Translations under genes and position numbers: made by a program | Assembly: GCA_021234155.1 (NCBI GenBank) | Contig: JAJEKV010000211.1 | Location: 558,001-622,000, forward strand | Reading direction: 5' to 3' | DNA length: 64,000 nt | DNA from: Isoetes taiwanensis | Lineage: Eukaryota; Streptophyta; Lycopodiopsida; Isoetales; Isoetaceae | Part shown: positions 59,347-64,000 of the stretch, in pieces | How positions within the stretch are numbered: the stretch's first letter is position 1 | How the letters are laid out: each line of letters starts with the position of its first letter | The notes under the pieces: model-generated | Database searches by the model: none | The model's input: the letters and a program-made list of their open reading frames with translations, nothing else | What the model was told of the DNA's origin: nothing

Positions 59347-62300
59347 CAGATTATTAGCCCTCTCTCTTTGTGCACCCCCCGGTGTCTTATTATCATTTCT
59401 TTTATAGCTTTCGCTACATCTGTGAGTGTCTCTTCTTTGTCCATCAGTGCTGGGAGTGGGAGGTCCCACCTGACCTTGTTAAATTTGGACCTTATGTCGG
59501 TGTAGACCGGGCACTCTTTTACCATGTGCTCTTCGTCTTCTATTTTCCCTGCGTCACATATTCGACATATTCGCTACTTCCGGCCCCTATCTATTTTCCT
59601 CCATCTATCTTTTCTCAATTCGAGGTCATTGGCTCCCCATCCTGAATCGGCGGCGCGTCCCCTGTTACTCTCTTATTCAACATCTTTGCTTTTTGTACGT
59701 GATATGTCCTATCTGACCCCCTGGATTGAAGGTTCCTAATAGCCAGTTTGCCTTAGGCCCTGTGTGTCGTGCCAGCCAGCTCCTCATTGCTCTGCCTGTC
59801 CATTCTTCGTCCCATCCGTCCGCTTGTATAATCTGACTTAGTTGCATCCCCATACTTGCCGTCCACTTCGCCAATTCGTTAAACCATCCCTTTTTCTTTG
59901 TTATATCTTTGTTTTCTTTGATTCATCTATCGCTAGCGATGACAGTTTGTCCTCTTTCCCATAACTGTTGTCCTTTAATAGATACCTAATTGTTCTTTCC
60001 CATGCCCTCACTTCCATTGGCTTTTCTCCTGTCTCATATAAGATTGTTGCTAATGATGTACCATCTTCACACAGAAATTCACGTCCGTGCCATTGCCTCA
60101 ATATGCCTTCTTGTTTTTTCCCATTTCTTCTCACGAAAGGCCGGTCCCCATGTCTCACATCCCGATGCAATTTGTGTTGATGCTACTATTGTGCTAAATA
60201 GATATGCTTTGATTTCCCAGTTGGTGATCCTATTGTTGTTGCAATAATTCATCATGACGTAATAATTGCCTATTGCTGCTTGGAATCGGTATCCGGCTCC
60301 TTTTGACCACTTCCCCTCCATGTGTCGTATCCCAGATATCTGTACCCTGCGGCTTCTTCTAGTTCCTTCCCCTTGTATCTAAATGGCCTGTGTTTTATCT
60401 TTGTACCGAAAGTCACTATTTTTGTTTTTTCAGGTTGTTGATCGGTCCCTGTCTCCGTATAAAATTCTTCTAGTATCTCTAGCATTATGTGCATCCCTTT
60501 GGCTTTGGTCGCCATCATACCTAAATCATCCGCATATAGCATTATTGGGACTTTTGTTTTCCCTATCATTGGTGCTTCACTGTCTCCCCGTCTCTCGATG
60601 ACAAATTCCTGTAGGACATCTATGTATATCCCAAACAGTGTGGGTGATAGTGGACATCCTTGCTTTACTCCTGTGTCGCATTCTATGGCTTCTCCTTCCC
60701 CTTCTGTTTTGGCATATACCTTTTGGTATAGCCTTGCAATTGATCCTACTAACCCTTCTGGTGCTCTTAGTCCTTTTAATCTCAGGAGAAGTTTATCTCT
60801 AGGCACTGTGTCGAAGGCTTTCTTGAAGTCCACGAAGCAACATATGATCTTCTTGTTACTTTCCCTTGTTTGCTCTATCATTATCCTTAGGGTCACCAAA
60901 TGGTCTGTAATCGAGTACTCTGGTCGAAAACCGGCTTGGCCTTGTGCTCTGAGCTTCCCTGCTTCTGCCCATGATTTCAGTTTCTGATCCAAAGTTTTCC
61001 CGAACCATTTTTTGCGAATCTTGAACCGACCATAATAGTCTGTAATTACTTTCGGTTCTTCTTTGTTTCCTCCTTTATGGAGCTATTAAACTGCCATCTT
61101 TCCGGTAGGCCTGAATGCACTACCTCATTGAATATTGCTGTTATGATCCCTACTATCTCTGTTCCTACGCATTTCAACATCTCCGATGTTAGCCCATATA
61201 GATCCGGGGCCTTATTGTTTGCCATTTTGTTTAGTGCCCATGTCACCTCTTCCTCGAAGAAGGGGGTTTGTGTCTATACGGGGCCATGATTGGTGCAGCC
61301 CCTGTTTTGTCTGAGGCGTTCGGTATCTTGTCCAGTCTATTTCTATTTCCATTCCTCTCCCCTCCTCACCTGCTACTGTACCAGCTTTCGTTTTTGATCC
61401 TTTTTTCATATTGTTCCAGAATGCCTTAGGTCTCTTTTTCAGATCTTCGGCCAATCCCCACTGGTGATTCTTCAGGTCCTGAGCTTTCCTCCTTTTCAGT
61501 ATTTTCACATATTTGCCGCGTTCCTCTTGGTATGCCTCAGTCCCTTTTGCCTGTTTGACTCTCCTTCGCTGTTCTATGCACACTTCGTCAAACCATACTG
61601 ACCTTCGAAATGCTATAGCCCTCCTTCCTCTTTCTCTCCTCCCAAATGCCATTTTAGCCGCTTCTTCCAAGATGTCATTCATGTCATTCCCTTTGTCCTC
61701 CATTCCCTCGCCCCATTCCTTTTCCTTTATTTTCTTTTTTACCGTTTTTATGAATGTTCCCACTCTGTTTTCCCTGAATTTAACTGTAATTTTTGCCTGT
61801 TTGCCTCTTCCTTGCTGATCTTACGTGCTTCCCTTGCCACATTCATCTGGAAAGCGGTATGGGTGCAGTGTCCCTCCCTCCTTCCTAAGCGACCCTCCCC
61901 TAACTCCATCTTTCCAGGTTTCTTTTATTGCTTCCTCATTTGCTATTACATAGTCCACTATACTGCTCCCGTGAGCGTTTGTGCTTGTGAACTGGCTTGA
62001 AGGCCTCCATCTTCCTAGACCATTACATATAATTGTATCTGTAGCTGTACATACCTCTATTAATGTTTCTCCTCTCGCTGTCATCTCCATTTCGTCTACC
62101 GTGTCTCGTTGCCATTCTTCCCTCTTCCAGCCTGTGTCCACTGCCCACTCTCGTTGTCTATCCTGCTTTTCTGCGCTGCTCCGCCAGATCCTTGCGTTAA
62201 TATCTCCTACTATGATCAACATTCCCTTATCCCTGTGTTTCATGGCAATCTCTCCCATGCTTAATAGTTCCAGTTTATCACATTGGGGTGGATAGTATAC

Positions 62301-62633
62301 TATTAGCAAATATAGGTTTCTGTAATCAATCAACACAATATTTATAAGCATGTATCTTTTATTAATGTCATTTTCCAAAATACATGCTTTTTTGACACTG
62401 CTATTCCTAATGTAGCAAGCTAGCCCTGCACTTCCTCTTCCTATTTTATAGTTCTTTTCTCTCCAACACGTGAACAATGTGTAACCTGGTTCCTCTGGTA
62501 GCCTCTTTGTGCTGTGTTCCCATGTCTCTACCAGGCATATGATATCCTGGTCTCGTGCTTCGTGTAGGCATTCTCCATCATCCCAAGGATATCCCGTACA
62601 ATTCCAGTACCAGAGCGTTACTTCTTCCTTCCT
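59347..62633 (-). pseudogene. LINE ORF2: endonuclease, reverse transcriptase, CCHC knuckle
   Basis: The AP-type endonuclease starts right after ORF1: VTLWYWNCTGYPWDDGE, then DIICLVETW, then IIVGDINARI and GSSIVDYVIAN. The usual SDH near its end is not intact in any single frame (about 61870-61900). The RT N-terminal piece reads LNKMANNKAPDLYGLTSEML (about 61230-61170). The RT core frame 60992-60270 has QAGFRPEYSITDHLVTLR, FVDFKKAFDTVPRDKL, GVKQGCPLSPTLFGIYID and the catalytic LYADD at about 60527-60541. Thumb and C-terminal pieces follow in shifted frames. A knuckle CRICDAGKIEDEEHMVKEC lies at about 59505-59565, and the end ATDVAKAI-like helix is followed by TGA at 59347. ORF2 nicks the target and copies the RNA there. 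Frameshifts near 61900, 61200, 61020 and 60280 break it as written. No ATG exists between the ORF1 stop and the endonuclease start. Confidence 0.88.
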
Positions 62634-63749
62634 TTACGGTACTCCCTGCCTCCCTCTTTGCTCTAGTGCGTGTCCCTTCCTCAACTGTCCCCTCGTTCTT
62701 GCTCCCTGATCCCCTCCTCTTTCCCTTGTCAGCGTTATGTTCTGATCTAGGTCCCTTCCGACCTCTTTTCCGTTTCCCCACCCTAGCTGTGTTTGTGTTA
62801 GAATCTTGGGGGCTGCTTCCCGTTCTATTGCCCCGGATGATGCTATCTCCCTTATCTGTTTCAGCTGTCCCTGTCCTCTTGTCGCCTCCGTTTCGTGGTG
62901 CCCGTCTCCCCTCGGATCCTGTGGGTCCATCCCATCTCCCTGTGCTGTCGGTTCTTGCGGTGTGTTCTCTCGGCCTCTTTTGAGGTACAGTTTCCCATTC
63001 TTTACCCCTGCTTGTACTCCCGCCCGGCTCAGTTCTCTGACTTTCGCCAGTTCCCTCTGTAACCCCTGTCTCTGCATGGGTGTTAAGGCCTCTTGTATTT
63101 TGAGTCCATTCCTTAGTTTGAACCCTGCGTGAATGATTCTTTCCTTGGCTGCCAGGTCCCTCATTGTTACATTTATATGTCTCGCCCTCCCTCTCCAAGC
63201 TCCTGCCCGGACTGCTTTCACTATCACATTCCTGTGTTCCTGAAAGACATTCTCCATTATTTCTGCAGTGACACGAAACGTGTCTTCGTTAGGCCTTTCG
63301 GCTACCCCTATCAATCTTACATCATGCTTTATCCTTTCCTGTTCTTTGAATTCCACTATGTGCGGTTTAATCCTATCAAAACTCTGCCACGCATCTAAAT
63401 CTATTTGTTTCTTTTCTAAAACCACCAACCTTTGTATGATCTCCGCTTTTTCTTTCTCCACCTCCTCCATCCTCTTCCGAATTTCCACTTCTGTATCTTC
63501 CACCACCTGCACCCGCTCTTCCACTTTCCCTATCGCTTCTTTGTTCTGTTGCACCGCGCTTGCCAGTGTGTTGAGCGCCTCCATCCTTGGCACCCTGGTC
63601 TCCAGTCTTACTTCGAACTGAGCCAAGAAGTCTTGCAGATCTTCTTTGAGTTCTTCCCTGCTTGCCCTCCCCGTTCCTGTTTGACTAGCCATACCTCCTT
63701 CTATTGATGTGGCTATACCGCTTCGCCGAGTTCCTTTCCCGCCGTGCAC
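62634..63749 (-). CDS. LINE ORF1 RNA-binding protein
   Basis: This 371-residue protein is uninterrupted. Residues about 30-120 form a probable coiled coil, rich in E, K and R with heptad-like spacing (EERVQVVEDTEVEIRKRMEE). Residues about 135-215 resemble the L1 ORF1p RNA-recognition and C-terminal domains (VRLIGVAERPNEDTFRVTAE, then HINVTMRDLAAKERII, then IQEALTPMQRQGLQREL). The remaining C-terminal third is polar, rich in G, Q, E and R, and looks disordered. L1 ORF1 proteins trimerise through the coil and coat the element RNA. A second in-frame ATG (MASQTG) lies 19 codons downstream and could be the start. TAA at 62634-62636 ends the frame, and ORF2 continues in the same frame. Confidence 0.85.
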   Translation of the reverse strand: MHGGKGTRRSGIATSIEGGMASQTGTGRASREELKEDLQDFLAQFEVRLETRVPRMEALNTLASAVQQNKEAIGKVEERVQVVEDTEVEIRKRMEEVEKEKAEIIQRLVVLEKKQIDLDAWQSFDRIKPHIVEFKEQERIKHDVRLIGVAERPNEDTFRVTAEIMENVFQEHRNVIVKAVRAGAWRGRARHINVTMRDLAAKERIIHAGFKLRNGLKIQEALTPMQRQGLQRELAKVRELSRAGVQAGVKNGKLYLKRGRENTPQEPTAQGDGMDPQDPRGDGHHETEATRGQGQLKQIREIASSGAIEREAAPKILTQTQLGWGNGKEVGRDLDQNITLTRERGGDQGARTRGQLRKGHALEQRGRQGVP

Positions 63750-64000
63750 TCTCTTCTCTGTTTTCCTGTTTCCTGTTTCTCTTCCGCGGGCTTACTATAT
63801 CGTGTTCACTTATGTAGCCGTTCGGGCGTTTCCTCCCCTATCCTTCCGGTTTTTGAATTTCAAATTTCGGATTATCCCATCCAAGATACGACTATTGGAT
63901 GTTTGTGTCCGCTCTTTACTATCGGCATCTTTTGGCTGACCCTTAGATTTGTATTCAATTCCCAGGATTCCGTGATTTCCGGCACCATATGAACTGTTTT
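63750..64000 (-). other. Probable LINE 5' untranslated region or flank
   Basis: This is T-rich on the plus strand, hence A-rich in the LINE sense, with no convincing ORF on the minus strand. Nothing marks the element's 5' end within the window. Confidence 0.4.

Larger units (their letters stand above)
59057..63749 (-). mobile_element. L1-like LINE (non-LTR retrotransposon)
   Basis: On the minus strand the order is ORF1 (62634-63749), ORF2 with endonuclease, RT and a C-terminal zinc knuckle (59347-62633), a 3' untranslated region of about 290 bp, then (TATTC)-like repeats and a poly(A) run at 59059-59068. This is the L1-type layout. The 5' end may extend past 63749; the right window edge is 250 bp away and I cannot tell where the element begins. 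No target duplication could be checked. ORF1 is intact, ORF2 has several frameshifts. Confidence 0.9.

Noticed and set aside
60487-60987. 166-codon plus-strand frame as a gene
   Set aside because: It is exactly antisense to the LINE reverse transcriptase core, which has catalytic motifs on the minus strand.
62578-63198. 206-codon minus-strand frame overlapping ORF1 as a separate protein
   Set aside because: It lies in another frame of the compositionally biased ORF1 C-terminal third and has no motif; the ORF1 frame continues through it.

Overview
The window looks like nuclear, repeat-rich DNA of a land plant or close streptophyte. The evidence is a decayed CACTA (En/Spm) element with plant-type TNP2, DUF4218 and DUF4216 segments, a Ty3/gypsy element whose reverse transcriptase resembles the Athila/Tat branch, and an L1-like LINE. 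The LINE motif GVKQGCPLSPTLFG reminds me of elements from non-flowering plants and streptophyte algae, but that is from memory and weak. I found no convincing intact host gene, no rRNA or tRNA gene, and no prokaryotic feature.

Layout. (1) 1-21255 is a GC-rich tandem array (family A). Its period averages 1097 bp over 18 measured intervals, and its right edge from about 19.8 kb is degenerate. (2) About 21.26-30.11 kb is a decayed CACTA element read on the minus strand. From its 5' side it has a terminal repeat at 30110, a zone of palindromic subterminal motifs, a spliced gene with a SET-like domain, TNP2 transposase with DUF4218, and a DUF4216 remnant. A plus-strand gene-like fragment lies at 22.4-23.1 kb. 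(3) 30236-30768 is a second CACTA terminus facing the opposite way. (4) 30769-31740 is one unit of a diverged satellite (family B). (5) 31741-46380 is a gypsy element in tandem form, LTR-internal-LTR-internal. The second copy carries a MITE and is cut off inside integrase. (6) 46381-54463 is the family B array: three 1.45-kb units, each with an internal duplication of about 340 bp, then three 1.1-kb units. (7) 54464-56490 is AT-rich and pyrimidine-rich DNA with more of the palindromic motif. (8) 56491-59056 is mostly unrecognised. (9) About 59057-63749 is a LINE on the minus strand, with ORF1 intact and ORF2 frameshifted.

How it fits together. The simplest history is a satellite block with two subfamilies, invaded by CACTA elements near the subfamily boundary and by a gypsy element within family B. 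Nothing here forms a host pathway; the functional units are the mobile elements. Almost every coding region is broken by 1-3 nt indels, and indels recur at the same satellite sites in both families. Part of the apparent decay may therefore be consensus error, so frameshift-based pseudogene calls should be read with that in mind.

Most interesting points: the SET-like gene beside a CACTA transposase, the outward-facing CACTA ends with a shared palindromic motif, the LINE whose ORF1 and ORF2 share a frame across one TAA codon, the higher-order satellite units, and the MITE that supplies the stop codon of the second gag.
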